Shown here in pieces: positions 47,745 to 60,600 of a stretch of DNA of 64,000 nt. The number at the start of each line of letters is the position of its first letter. Position 1 is the stretch's first letter. The notes beneath the pieces are model-generated. The model had not been told where the DNA came from and ran no database searches. It saw only the letters and a list, made by a program, of their open reading frames with translations. The stretch lies in assembly GCA_026874595.1 (NCBI GenBank), contig CM049310.1:47937058-48001057 (forward strand), given 5' to 3'. The position numbers and the translations under genes are program-made. Source of the stretch: Sipunculus nudus (Eukaryota; Annelida; Sipuncula; Golfingiida; Sipunculidae).

Positions 47745-48600
47745 GTAATTGTGAACATCCCTGACCTATGACCTTGGCCTTTTGCCCATATATCAACTGG
47801 ATTCCTTCTAAATGATGGGTAACTACTAACCACTTAAATCTGGTGTAATTACTTGGCAACCAATGGGTGAATAACTTTGACCTGCAACCTTTAACCTGCT
47901 GACCAGCTGACCCCAAAATCAATGAGTTATTTATTCAAGCAAAAAGACCCATAAATATGAAGTTTGAGTCAAACTGAGTGATGCATAGATGTGGCATATG
48001 TGAAAGACTGAAGGTTTGGGTTGAACAGTTACACTTGAAATATGCTCACAAGCATTTAGAACAATTACATATTGTGACCTTGACCTTTGACTATTTGACC
48101 TCAACATCAATAGGCTTCTTCCCTTATTGGTAGGTAAGCCATATATGACAGATGGAAGGTACAGATTGAAAAGTTTGCCTGAAAATGACTCCACGCAAGA
48201 AGTGGGTGCTGTGAACTTGACCTTTGACCTGAAAATCAACAGGTCTTTTCCCCTGTTGGCAGAGAAGCGATATCAGTGCTGGAATGTTTGGAATGAAAAG
48301 TCTAGCTTGAAATGTGTCCACAACCTTTTCAAAGAAGTGGATCCTGTGACCCTGACCTTTGACCTTGTGACCTCAAAATCTATAGGATTCTTCTCCAACT
48401 TAGTGGGTGAGCTATAAGTGAAAGATCAAAGAATTGGGATGAAAGGGTTGGCTTAAAATGCATCCACAGGCTTTTCAAAGAAAAGGCTCCGGTGACCTTG
48501 ACCTTTGTCCTTTTGACCTAAAAAAAATTATGGTTCTTCCCCTGTTGGTAGGTGAGCTGTATGTGAAAGATGGAAGGTTTGGGATGAAAATTTTGTCTCA
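47745..48600 (+). repeat. Tandem 135-146-bp repeat with TGACCT half-sites
   Basis: Units share tgacctttga (48081, 48218, 48353; variant at 48499), then ttgacctcaaaatcaatagg, a cttcccctgttgg-aggtgagc block, gaaagatggaaggtttggga and a ccacaagcttttcaaagaa-like block. Each half-site cluster is a direct repeat of TGACCT (AGGTCA on the other strand). A more diverged copy lies at about 47755-47900. Confidence 0.8.
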
Positions 48601-48870
48601 AAGAGTTATTTCTGGGGGGTGCAAACACACCCCATAACTTCGAGAATATAGGTCGCAGTGACCTAATTTCAGGTTTGCAAGGAGATCTTTTTATTACCTC
48701 TAAGACTGCATAGGGTTCATGGCCCTAGCCCCTACGGTTACGATTTGTGCCCTGCTAACGGACGGACGGCCGGCCGGACGGCCGGACGGACGGCCGGACG
48801 GACAGACGGAAGGACGACGGACAAAGACAAATCGCTATAACCCAGCATGACTGAAAGTCAGCTGAGCTAA
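48600..48870 (+). repeat. Interspersed repeat tail with GACG/GCCG simple repeat
   Basis: Includes the inverted pair ggggtgcaaacacacccc, then tandem ggac/ggcc tetramers (48762-48810) and acaaatcgctataacccagc. The whole resembles the 3' part of a common invertebrate interspersed repeat. Family not identified. Confidence 0.5.
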
Positions 48871-51347
48871 AAAACCGACTGTATGTACTACATGCTTACG
48901 ACGATAACTGTCCGATTGCACCTTTCATCAGCATGTCGTTAATAGCTCGCGATTATGGTTCTCAGTCTTTCTCGATTTCCTTACCCCCCCCCCCCCCCCC
49001 AAGAAAAAAGTCGACACCCTCTAGTTGTCTACGAACAAAGTTTTTATACCTTTTTTTGCGTTTTTTATTGATAAAAATTTGCTATTTAACGGAGATATAT
49101 ACCAACCAAGTGTCAGGTATGAATATTCCTCAGTCCGTCAAAAATTGAGGTGATGGATATTTGCTGCTGTCAAACCATGCACATGATCGGCTCTGATACC
49201 TATCAAATCACGAAACCGTCTCTTAACCTGTGACAAAAAAAAAACTCAACAAATATTAGAAAAGTTGTTTAGTGGAAAAGAGAGGTCCAAGTCAAGAAGT
49301 ATTTAAAAATATACATGAGTTCGGACGCGAACACCAATGAAAAGGCAATCACCTGTTCATTGGAACCGATGTGATACACCACCCACAGAGCGCAAGATGA
49401 TTTGTTTAGTTGAGAAGAGAGCCACCAGATGGGGTACAGGTCTAGCTCCTCTCACGGTCACAGGCCTGACTCATGAGCGTGATTAATCATACAATATTTT
49501 TAGCGATGGGTGATAGGAGAAATTACATATATGAAAAATAGAATGGTTGGCCTCTTTTGTTATTGGTGGAGGGAATGAAAGTTGTATATATATTTCTGAA
49601 AAATGGCTTGACAGGTGGCGACATCTAATGACCAGTTTTAGAGGTTGTAGTATATTACCGTGAAAATGTCTTACACAACCCCCTATTTTCCTGGAACAAA
49701 ATAAAAGTGCAGTAGTTGAGCTTGAGTTTGATGTATCACATGATGCAAGACACTCAATAGAAAAACTTTACCAGTGTCCCAACATGTGTACCATATATAA
49801 TAATATATAGGGCGGGCCTGGAAATATGTCCCTCTAACCTTTAGCCTCTAATGCTATGTTACTTCCCGGATCCCCGCCTAACGTTAAGATGTATGGCTGC
49901 GTTCATGTACATGTCACTGGCCGCTTGATGCAGCACAAGATATATCGTAATTGGAACATATTTTGTCATCACAAACTCCAGGGGAGTAACCCCCTTAAAT
50001 GTTTAATAGTTTTTAGAATACACATTCCGTGCAGTAGTTTCGTCTCTCTGAAGCCGGAGCCACCACTATATCAACATGGGCGCCATCTATCGGTGCCTAA
50101 AAGTACTGTTTGGAACGTCATTGAAGGGGTTTTGTACTGTGTCAATCATTTTCTGTTTAGTATAAAATGAGATGATTCATTTACAGTGTATTTTATGATA
50201 TACTGATTCTTTATTATATAGTTTAGGTTTCTTGTAGTGTACATGCTTAGCACCTAAACGGTCAACCATGCGTGTATGCATGTTATTATAAAAAAAACTC
50301 TTTTTGAGCGTACACTTGCCGAACTCTATGTTAATACAAACATAAGTTCATTTATTATGAGTTTCGATTTGTCCTGATATGGCGTCTATTCAGGTACGCT
50401 GCATCAGTGAGATATGCCATTTTATGAAAAAAAAAGGCGACAAAGATTAAGTTCAATCACACCTTATTAGGAGGCACGCCGGATAATGTGTGTTATACGC
50501 CATGTAAGTGGTTTTGTAAGCCATTTCAGGACTTGCACCCACATTCACACACAAAATAACAATGTAAGCTGACTTCTTAAAACATAGAGCGATGTGGATC
50601 CGTCAGTCAGACCCATTATCTGACTCCACCTGTATGTTTATTTAGAAAATAAGAACTCTACTTTTATGCAATTATTATATTCTTCTTATTTTCCACTTAT
50701 AGCTCATGACCCTCTTTTGGAAAATATACGGAGCCCGTTGGAGTTTTATGGTACTGGCACAATGTGTCAAGCATCTGTCGCCAATATATCATTAATGTTG
50801 ACTGGGCATGATAGTTAAGTCGGCATGCAGACCTTACCATATAACCATAAAAGAAAGGTTTCTGATTGCCTATCCGCGTCATCTGTAGTTCTTTGAATAA
50901 ACGATTCGGAATGCTTCACGGTGAATGAAACACATGTACTATTGAACTGAGACACCAAACATATATATTCCAATAATATATGATGGGAAAATAACCTATA
51001 TAATGTAGAGGGGTCAGAGGTGTTTTACTGTGTTCCATTGGTGCTTCCGTCACATACAATCACTATTTTATGGGACCATTGAGCTGAGGTAGAAATGTTT
51101 AAGCAGCAGTATTATGCACTCTGTCAGGGTACAGGTGTTTTGTGATATTAATAGGATTGCTAGGTAAAGAGTATCGTCGAAAAGCGCCGCATGAACTATT
51201 CTGCACTATACATACGATCTAAAAGGATTGTACCTCTAGATAAAAAAGGATGTATGTTTGTCCTAACCGCGCGGTTTTTAGTCGAATGAACAACTGTTTC
51301 TCTGCCATTGTGAATAAAATCATACATGACCAATGGTCTTATAGAAG
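48871..51347. other. Intergenic DNA
   Basis: A poly(C) run near 48985-49000 and no recognisable gene, RNA or element. Confidence 0.65.
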
Positions 51348-53200
51348 AACTAGCAGATAAACCCGGTATACCGGGCTTTTTACCGCGGTTTGGGTGATAT
51401 ATTTACTGAGATATTGAATCATTTTTTATCATAAAAGTTTAAGAAAATATAGATTTTTGGTAGGATACTCTCGGAATACGATATGTACAAATAATTTTTT
51501 ACTGTTATTTTGTGGCGCTGTGCTCGTGGCAAAAATCATATCCCGGTATGTTTACCTTGAAGACCTGGTCAGTTATGGTTTACATTGCGAACCGGAATGA
51601 GACGCGGAGGCATACAGTGTTTCGTTGATAGTTGACTGGTTTCAATCGTTGGACGTATAAAGAATAGGTTGATGTGAGGAACACATGAAAGATTAATTAA
51701 ATGTACGTTGCAAGGAAACTGTTCCTGAAGAAGGAAACAGAAATATGCATACATCGTAAGTAGCAGAAGCGGACCCAGCGGGACTCCATGCAGTGGGTCC
51801 GTATCCCATTTTCAGCCACCGCAACCTTTTATTCATCATATCAGACAAATTTTAAGGAATGAAACCACCGACACCACCCCAGCCCTGTTCCTGAAATTGG
51901 GACCTTGAATTAGGTTTTGTCACTAATCCCCATGGGTTGAACTCTCCATTTCATAAAGCGAGAAACATGTGCTTTTCTCTTTTACTGACCACGCACGTGG
52001 ATCAAATCCCTCATTGAAAGCAAGCGTTTTTCATATGAACAATAGTCCTTAGTGTTAGAGGTTAAGTGACCACGATGCATGCATTCCGGTGATTGCCGAA
52101 GGCAGTTCGGCTGTGCTCGGTAATAAAACGGAAAAATCACTCAAAATTATATGTATATTAAAAATTATTTATTTTCATATTGCCTATGTCAATGCGAGGA
52201 TAATAACCTTTAAAATGATGTATGGCACAATATTGTACACAACGCGGTTTTAGAGAACATTGCGAACAAACGTGAACTGAATTCCTTTTATATAAGTAAC
52301 TAGCTGATAAACCCGGTATACCGGGCTTTTTACCGCGGTTTGGGAAATATAAATTGAGATATTGAATGTTGGCTCATTTTTTTATTATAAAAGTTAAAAG
52401 AAAATATTGATTTTTAGTGGGATACTCTCGGAGAACGATATGTACAAATAATTTTTACTGTTATTTTGTTGCGCTGTGCTCGTGGCAAAAATCATATCCC
52501 AGTATGTTTACCTTAAAGACCTGGTCAGTGATGGTTTACATTGCGAACCGGAATGGGACGTGGAGGCATACAGTGTTTCGTTGATGTTTGACTGGTTTCT
52601 ATCGTTGGACGTATAAAGAATAGGTTGATGTGAGGAACACATTAGATTAATTAAATGTACGTTGCAAGGAAACTGTTCCTGAAGAAGGAAACAGAAATAT
52701 GCATACATCGTAAGTAGCAGAAGCGGACTCAGCGGGACTTCATGCAGTGGGTCCGTATCCCATTTTCAGACCCCCGACACCACCCCAGCCCTGTTCCTGA
52801 ATTCGTGACCTTGAATTAGGTTTTGTCATTAATCCTCCTGGGTTGAACTCTCCATTTCATAAAGCGAGAAACATGTGTTTTTCTCTTTTACTGACCACGC
52901 ACGTGGGTCAAATCCCTCATTGAAAGCAAGCGTTATTCATATGAACAATAGTCCTTGGTGTTAGAGGTTAAGTGACCACGATGCACGCATTCCGGTGATT
53001 GCCGAAGGCAGTTCGGTTGTGCTCGGTAAAAAAACGGAAAAATCACTCAAAATTATATGCATATTAAAAATTATTTATTTTCATATCGCCTATGTCACTG
53101 CGGGGATAATAACCTTTAAAATGATGTATGGCACAATATTGTACACAACGCGTTTTTAGAGAACACCGCGAACAAACGTGAACTGAATTCCTTTTATAAG
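51348..53200 (+). repeat. 950-bp direct tandem duplication
   Basis: Copy 1 is 51348-52297 and copy 2 is 52298 to about 53200. Each begins aactagc-gataaacccggt and contains the perfect palindrome CCCGGTATACCGGG (51362-51375 and 52312-52325, offset exactly 950). Copies differ by scattered substitutions and small indels, including loss of a stretch near gccaccgcaacc in copy 2. The antisense frames that start MYAYFCFLLQEQF in both copies diverge after a frameshift and are not under evident coding constraint. Family unknown. Confidence 0.88.
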
Positions 53201-53806
53201 TATTAGAAGATAGATGCCGATTTCAGGTCCGTAAGTGCATCTGCTTTTGTAGCATGTACGTAAACCTTTAAAATAACATATGTATATTCTCACGCCATCA
53301 GTTCAGCTTTGCTGAATACAAAAGTGGTCCAGCAAAACCGTCCTGACACAATCACTTACTGTTTCCAGTTCACCAGTCTATTACGATGTTTTACCTCTGT
53401 GTGTGAGTAAACACAGTCTGCGCATGTCTATTTAGAGTTTACCATTAGAAGACTACGTGACCCATCTTACGCCTGTGCAACAATTCTAATACAAGGTAAG
53501 GTAGCAATAAAGAGGAAAAATGGTAGTAAGCTCGGTTGGAACCTTGAAAAATCTTGATTTGTGAAGATTCGTGGCAGGGCCACCAGATGGAGTATGAGCT
53601 ATATTGATGTTTGGCGCTACAAATCGCACCCGGTACAAGCTCATTTCTACTTGTGTACAGGAATAACCAAACGGCTTTGGAATGATATATTGACTGACAC
53701 CATAATTTGTGAAGGGGAGGATAATATATGTCATGTATATTTCACATACCGGGTGAATAAATAGGTCCCTTTAAAGCTTTGGGGATAGGTCCATAACAGC
53801 TAGGAA

Positions 53807-53809
<3 letters not shown>

Positions 53810-53855
<46 letters not shown>
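53810..53855 (+). repeat. (TA)n microsatellite
   Basis: Uninterrupted TA tract. Confidence 0.95.
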
Positions 53856-53858
<3 letters not shown>

Positions 53859-54242
53859 TATGTATATATGTGTATATGTATATATATCATATGCTATTCT
53901 TAGATTAACTGATTTACTTGGAAAGCCTGTACGTGTCAGTTTCCTTACGTACTTGATGTGAAACACAGCAACGTTTGTGGCTGGTCGGTGGTGTCTGTAT
54001 CGTGACAAATATTCCCTTAGAATCAATATGTTAATTTAAGATCTAAAACACCATATGGGACACAAAATCCGTCAGCATTTCAAATAACTCGGCTAATTGG
54101 TAGACAATGTCACAACTCGAAGTAGGCCATATCGGTCCAAACAAAATTGTTTGGTAAAGTAAGAATATCATGTTTTAAAGGCTACGGTCATTGTGAAGTT
54201 GTTTATTACATGGTAATTGTACAACTCGCTAAGTGTTTTGGA

Positions 54243-54245
<3 letters not shown>

Positions 54246-54298
<53 letters not shown>
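54246..54298 (+). repeat. (GA)n microsatellite
   Basis: Uninterrupted GA tract. The Arg-Glu repeat frame across it is an artefact of the repeat. Confidence 0.95.
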
Positions 54299-54303
<5 letters not shown>

Positions 54304-55474
54304 TATACACCAGGACCGGGCAAGTTCAGCGGCTCATTAGCGGCTCATGTAGACACTCTTCTCGACCATTGATATACCTGTATTAGAGGAAATAATAGGT
54401 GGAGATTTATGAAAAAGTCACAGTTAAAATCATGTTTGATTTAAATTCTGATGTCACTTTTTTGATCTGGAGGTTCAGGCCAAGGGTTTGTGTCATTTGC
54501 TGTTTTTTAGCACTATGAACTGTTTAGTGGAACGTGAAGCGGAATAGGGGTTATGTACATAAGTTAGACATATGGGATGATTTGCTGCACGGGTTTGAAC
54601 CCACGGAGCCAAGTATAAGGCGACTCCCTCCAGCCAAGTATGAGTGCACTCCCTTCAGTCAAGTATATGGTGACTTTCTTAATCTCAGTTTGAATCAGCT
54701 CCTTATTTGAAAATCCCTATCACGTTTTTTAACCTGGAGCTGTTTACGAGACTCATTGTAAGTGGACAATACAAATCTACACCCGTGACAAGCTGGTGTC
54801 TAGCCACGCCAAAGGAGAGTGATCTTGAACCCTCTGTACTAGCTGATGCACAAAAAGATTCCACGGCTACTTGATCTCAGTTTACGTGTATCTCTGGACT
54901 TCACACTGGTAAAATTGTAAAGGTTTTCAGATCATTTCGCAATTCTATTTCTATAGCACTGATGCTTCCATTGGATCTATATATATAGTCGGACCATCAT
55001 ACAAGGAGAAGCCTTCCAGGTCAACGAGTGCACCCGACTAATGTTTAGACAGAATAATTTTAAATATGATTATGATTTTCTTTTATGACCAATAAATCAT
55101 TTTATTTAATAAAAATTAGTATTTCCATGTTCCGTAACAGCAGCCTTGTATGAAAGACTGGTCTTTGATATATGCCTTGCTATTAATACGCTAAATGTCA
55201 ACCTGTGCCTTGTCAGAGCATATATGGAATATCGCTTTTTATTTTAGCTTTATGATTCCTATTGGCAACTTTATAAATATTACATTACAGGGGCGTATCC
55301 AGGGCTTTTGAAAATGAGGGGTCAAACCCAGGTGGACTAATGATAAAACCTAAAGAAATGTCCCCAGGTCCGGAAAGGTTGGGGGGGGGGGGGTCCGGAC
55401 CCTCTTGACCGCCCTCGGGATCCTCTTCTGTATAAGCTTATAAAAGAGTTCTTACGATCAAGTATAAAGTCACA

Positions 55475-55497
55475 TTTATTCAACAAGAAAATTTATT
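55475..55497 (-). terminator. Candidate poly(A) signals of the monooxygenase gene
   Basis: Two AATAAA hexamers on the minus strand (55497-55492 and 55480-55475), about 430 bp after the stop. No transcript support; the choice is inference. Confidence 0.35.
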
Positions 55498-55639
55498 CCA
55501 ACAAATGATTATATTGAAGCAAAAAGGTGTATTGAACTAAGCACACGTTTAAGAATATCGCATAAAAAGTGCAAAATACATGTATATGTGAGAAAACGAA
55601 GCGAATAAAGGAACAAATGCTACAGCGAAAAGTCTGTCA

Positions 55640-55848
55640 CAGCGGAATAACCATTTAACGACCACTACATTTAAACCCCCCCCCCCCCTAACAACCATCT
55701 CTGTTTAGCGACAGCCTCAAGACAGCGACCACTTTTACGGGTCAAGAATTTTTTCGCTCTTTTTGTATGACCCCTCATAGACGACAACCTCGCAAATGCG
55801 ACCATTTTATGGAGGTCCCGAGGTTTTACTATTTTCGCGGTTTTACTG
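55640..55848 (-). mobile_element. Possible pogo-like DNA element remnant
   Basis: The right end on the minus strand reads cagtaaaaccgcg and then agtaaaacctcgggacc, the TIR style of pogo-derived repeats. The left end is cagcggaataacca. Internal gcgaccactttt and gcgaccattttat motifs repeat. It lies just beyond the monooxygenase stop codon, so it may be part of that 3'UTR. Confidence 0.4.
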
Positions 55849-55920
55849 TTTTATGTATCATGTTTATATACAGTTATATACATGTATAGAACGGTTGTTA
55901 CAACCGGAGTTCATCGGACT

Positions 55921-56551
55921 TTACATTACTAAGACCGACAACATAAGAAACACAGCTGCGATGTGAGGGAGGAGGCAACTGGCACCGCTCACCATAGGCG
56001 CGGCTAGTTTGATTGGCATTCGCATCTGTCTTCCGTCTTTCATGGTCATCATCGGGCGTTGTGTGATGTCACACGCCCGCATCATTCTGACGAATTGTGG
56101 TCCATCTCCCGGGATGTTTCTTCTGATGGTGAACTGGTTCATGATGCCCACATCACCAATCATACAGGGATTGTTGGTTCTCACGTTGGCTATAGCAGCA
56201 ATACAGTCTGGGGTACAGCCCTCCTCGAACGTATAACAGGCTCCCATGACGCTCCTCATAATTTCTTCTATGTACTGCGTATAAAATTTGGTGAAGTTAC
56301 ATCTGCTGAGCTGTGCGAGTCCTTCACTTCTTGACGCCATGTCTGGTAGGCGCATCTCACAAAGGTCAAGGTCGTTGAAATCGATGCAGGACTCTAATCC
56401 CTTTTGTTTAGGGAAGTAAGATATGAATCCGAAACACATCTCGTCTGACGTGCCTTCCCCGTAATAAGTGATGTTTTGACGGTATTTTGATTTGAAGTTA
56501 CACGTTAAGGACAGGACATCCCCAGGCTTGATCTCAACGGGCACTTCGTAC
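55921..56551 (-). CDS. Monooxygenase exon 8: CuM Met, C-terminal domain and hydrophobic tail
   Basis: Acceptor aattatttcag; 210 codons including the TAA. It contains IKPGDVLSLTCNF, then TSDEMCFGFISYFP with Met414 as the CuM ligand. A Cys-rich region extends beyond the usual catalytic core. It ends with a Ser/Gly/Ala stretch (PMVSGAS) and a hydrophobic run IAAVFLMLSVLVM at the very C-terminus with no cytoplasmic tail. That layout resembles a GPI-attachment signal; a simple membrane anchor is the alternative. Confidence 0.94.
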
Positions 56552-57562
56552 CTGAAATAATTTATATACATATTTGTTTAATTTACATATGCCACTTAAC
56601 AGACTTATAAATAATGATCTTGGTCCTATTGCAGTACCATTAATCTGGACTTGTGCTCAGTAGTTGGGCTAAATACCAATGTTACAATTGTCACGTCATA
56701 ATGGTTACCATGGCGGCACACAGATGTCACTTGGCTGGAGTCATCCACATGACTCACGTTACTTTATTTCAACACACCCCTGGTAAATATGCGGATGTGT
56801 GCGTCAGTTTCTAATGTTAGCTTAAGCACAATAATCCGAGCATTTCTGATTTTAAAACAAGCACACCGAATAGGTTTCGGACAAGGAAAATTTGGGTCGC
56901 TATCTCGATCGATGTTCAAAAATCTTTACTTCAAAAGACGGCTTTAAACGCCTTTACTGAGACAAGACTTCAATATGTTCGCCGAACAATCGATATGCAA
57001 GTGACAACTCCTTGGGAGCACCGGTCCACTTCATGCCCGCCAAACGTTGTCCTAAGAAGGTGAGCTGAACAGAAAAGCATTTGAATTCACTTACTTGTAG
57101 TACGTCGGGCTGTCGTAACTATAGACGTCATCCTTGGCAAGGTCATCAAGTCTCCGTCCGTCCCTCATATGCCTGATTATCCCAGAGTGACCTTGAGCGA
57201 TAAAATTCACATTCATAGATGTAGCCACACTACAAGTCATACATTTGCATTTGTATATTGGGATTTAAAAGGAAAAGACAGGCAACTACATATATATATA
57301 TATAATGAGCTGCAAGCCGTTCCTAAAAAAGTTATAAAACAGGCTACCTCGAATACTTAAGGAAAACCAAATTTCATGTATCAAACGCGGTCACTCAGCT
57401 TGTCCACAGGCTCCAATGAAAAGTTGCATTTCAGCGATATGGTATTGCCAACTAGCGGATAATTCAATTATTAACTGATGACATACTACCGACAACTGCG
57501 GCTTAGCTTGAGATATGTAACTATTCTGATTATTTTATTTTATATGTTAATGTCTATATATT

Positions 57563-57628
<66 letters not shown>

Positions 57629-60600
57629 TATTTATATTCTTAATTGACTTAAGCATGATTACCGAGGTAGTGCATGTGGATCGTGGCTTGAGTGACGAAC
57701 AAGGAATGCGGCAAGAACGATTTCGTGCAGTCGCCGCTGCATTTGGCGTGATATGACGTCAGTTCCTGTCCTGGTGCAATACTCAGCCCTACATCACCCA
57801 GTGTCAGTATGCCTAGCTCATTTGGACGAAGTTTGTTGGTGTAATAAAAGGTCACGCCAGAACTATCAATATAATCATCCTCCAGCTCAACGTTGTTCCA
57901 GTGATACTGAAAAAGAAATAGGCCTTGAGTATAACTCGTTACATTATTTTTGACTTTTAAATGTTTCAACGCATTTCGACTATATAGATAATCCTTTTCT
58001 CGATACTGTGCAAAGCTTTTTGTTTCTGTGTCTAAAGTTTAAACGTTAAAAAAAGATGGCTTAGATATTCCCTTGCAATTAGTAAAGCATTTATAAAAAC
58101 ATTATAATTATCAGATAATGGGTACCTGTGTCTTCATCATGCATAAAAAACAGTTCTGTATCCCAGGCAAAACAATATCAGGTCTTTTTCGCAAATTGAA
58201 ATTGTTATAGTGCATGAAAGCGCGTGACGGACACAATACCTGATTACAATGCTGGACATGGGCACAGACGGATGGACGGAAGGACAAAAACCTTATTAAT
58301 TTATACATCAACGATCATGGAGTCCTACGACTGTGGAAGCAATAAGCTGTCGCGCCACGGGCCTGTCGGATTAACGGACAGGACCTCGGAAAATGAACAG
58401 AACCTAAACTCCTTAGAAAGCAATTATACACTGCAGTCGTCCAAGACATCGTTTCGGAATACCAGGGGGCACACAGAGCACAGAACACCCGTTCTGATGT
58501 AGGGCAAAAAATCAGACCAATGAGAGTTGGTGTCCAGGTGTAATCAGACCAACGACAGCGAACGTCGCATGGTTAAAATTCGGACTGAATGCACAATGTA
58601 ATACCAAAGCAATTTTGTTCTCTGTGCGCACCCTGGTGGTCATGCCCAGAGAACCTACCTCAATGATGACGCGTTTGTAGCCGTTTACCCCAATGGGAAT
58701 CCCCGCATTCTTGTTATGGCATTCTCCAGTGGAACCAAGAGTCCAACCTCCAAGGGAGCCCTGACATTTCCCGCCCTGGCTGACCTCCATCCCGCACTCA
58801 CGCGGGACCGCGAAATTGTCACCTCCTGTTGACATAAGGCAAACAATAACTCACCTCAACAATTGAACTGTTCGACTAAAATGTGATGATTCAGTGACTG
58901 AGCTCGGTACAGGGAAGTTGAGATATGCTTAAAAAATTACACGATCACATATCAGCATAAATATAGTTATACATAAGCACAACAGACTGAGTGTTTGGTT
59001 GCAAGCTGGTTGACAAAGAAAACTGCAGGGATGAAGCATTAACTAGTACCTTTCCTTTTTTTATTTCATTCTTTTTATATAAAAAAAAATATTGGTGTAC
59101 CCACTTAAAGTTTAACTAAAAATCCGTAAAACTCAAGTCTACTTCAGAGGAACAGAAGAGATATTTTTTTCACGAATTAAGGTTTATTCTCCTGACTTTA
59201 CCAGACTCATCTTCGCAGCCGTAGAAGATCATGTGATGCATGACGTAAGCATTGTCGATGTGTGGTTTAGATGCTATCAGGTGGTACTCCTGGTCGTCCG
59301 GGAGGTCAAAGGCCGCGCAGAAATAGGTCGTCTCCTTGGCCGGGACCTTGACCTTGTTCATGTGCAAAGTGATGTTTTTGACATCTGAAATTTAAACTAA
59401 CCTGGCTGGTCAACTTGTAAAGTTTGATGTACAGGTTATGTCTGGTTGTTGTGTCGTTGTGGATTTTTTCTATACACTCCGTCACTGTATACAAATCAGT
59501 CTCAAGTATATAGCAAATTTGCAACGATCAAAATGTTAAATGATAGTTTTTTAAAGAGGCTCCAACGAGTGCATTGTACTCGCGACACGTATATAACCTA
59601 GTTTCCTGTACTCGCGAATTGTGAAATATCCATGGGGAAATCATATCTACCTGTCCTAATTGTATGCTAGTTTTATACCGACCGAATGATGTATTGTCTA
59701 AAATGCCTGTTTTGTCTTACACGGCTTCTTGTTGTTTTCCCAAGCTCATAATAACCCAGTTTGAAAATAACAAAATAGCCGTTCAAAATGGCGAAGTTTA
59801 TGGTAAATGTGGATAATCCTGTCTTACACCCGGTTTCGTTTTTATCATACAAGTTGCAAATATCATACAACGGCAAATATATCAGCTACATGGGTGTCTA
59901 GCGGAATTAAATAAAATAAAACACCTTTGATAGGTAAGTTTAATTCTCACTTTAAGTCCAGAATGACCTTTTAAGTCACAGGTTCCAGTTATCTACATTA
60001 TATAGCATAGTGTGTCGTTGTAACATATATGTTCTCCCCTCTATTAAGACAGATAACCATCTCGGACAAGACCATGCATTTTTTTTCACTTTGTGGAAAT
60101 AATCAAAACAATATATTATACTTTTTATATTTCTTAAATCATATTTTTGATTCTCGACAGTTGATGTCATTACAAGGAAAACAGCCTGGCATTTGTCCAT
60201 GTTTTAAGAATACGCATCAAACAGCACAAAAGTAAGTCCTCTCACGTGAAGAAGACAATCATGGGAGCCAGTACAGATGATCAGTTGAAACTGATTACTT
60301 AAATGTTACTCAAAAGTTTTCTCAACGAGTATGATTTGGTAATACGTCCCTGTACGGGCTGAACAATATGGGTTTTGGATAACAAACCACAGAGTGTGAT
60401 TGATTAGGTGTGCATTAGATTACGTTTGCCACATGTAACTAACTGGTGAAGTTCCTGCATATGGGATGCATAAAAAAAGTGAATAGATAAAGTTATATGT
60501 ATACTGTAAGTCATACTCCCAATGGTGACGCATGCCTTCTGTGCATGACCATGGCGTCCGCTGCTTTTGAAACATTATCCTACCCTCTCTCTATGAGTAC

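Larger units (their letters stand above)
53201..55470. other. Intergenic DNA between repeats and the monooxygenase gene
   Basis: Contains (TA)n at 53810-53855, (GA)n at 54246-54298, a three-unit repeat of about 33 bp with agccaagtat (54605-54680) and poly(G) at 55381-55393. No gene recognised. Confidence 0.65.

Noticed and set aside
51569-52708. Related antisense frames MYAYFCFLLQEQF in the two 950-bp copies
   Set aside because: They diverge by frameshift between the copies, so there is no coding constraint.
54147-54386. Arg-Glu repeat frame
   Set aside because: Pure product of the (GA)n microsatellite.
58224-58502. 92-codon plus-strand frame in monooxygenase intron 5
   Set aside because: Overlaps a gacggatggacgg simple-repeat stretch, with no domain or splice context.
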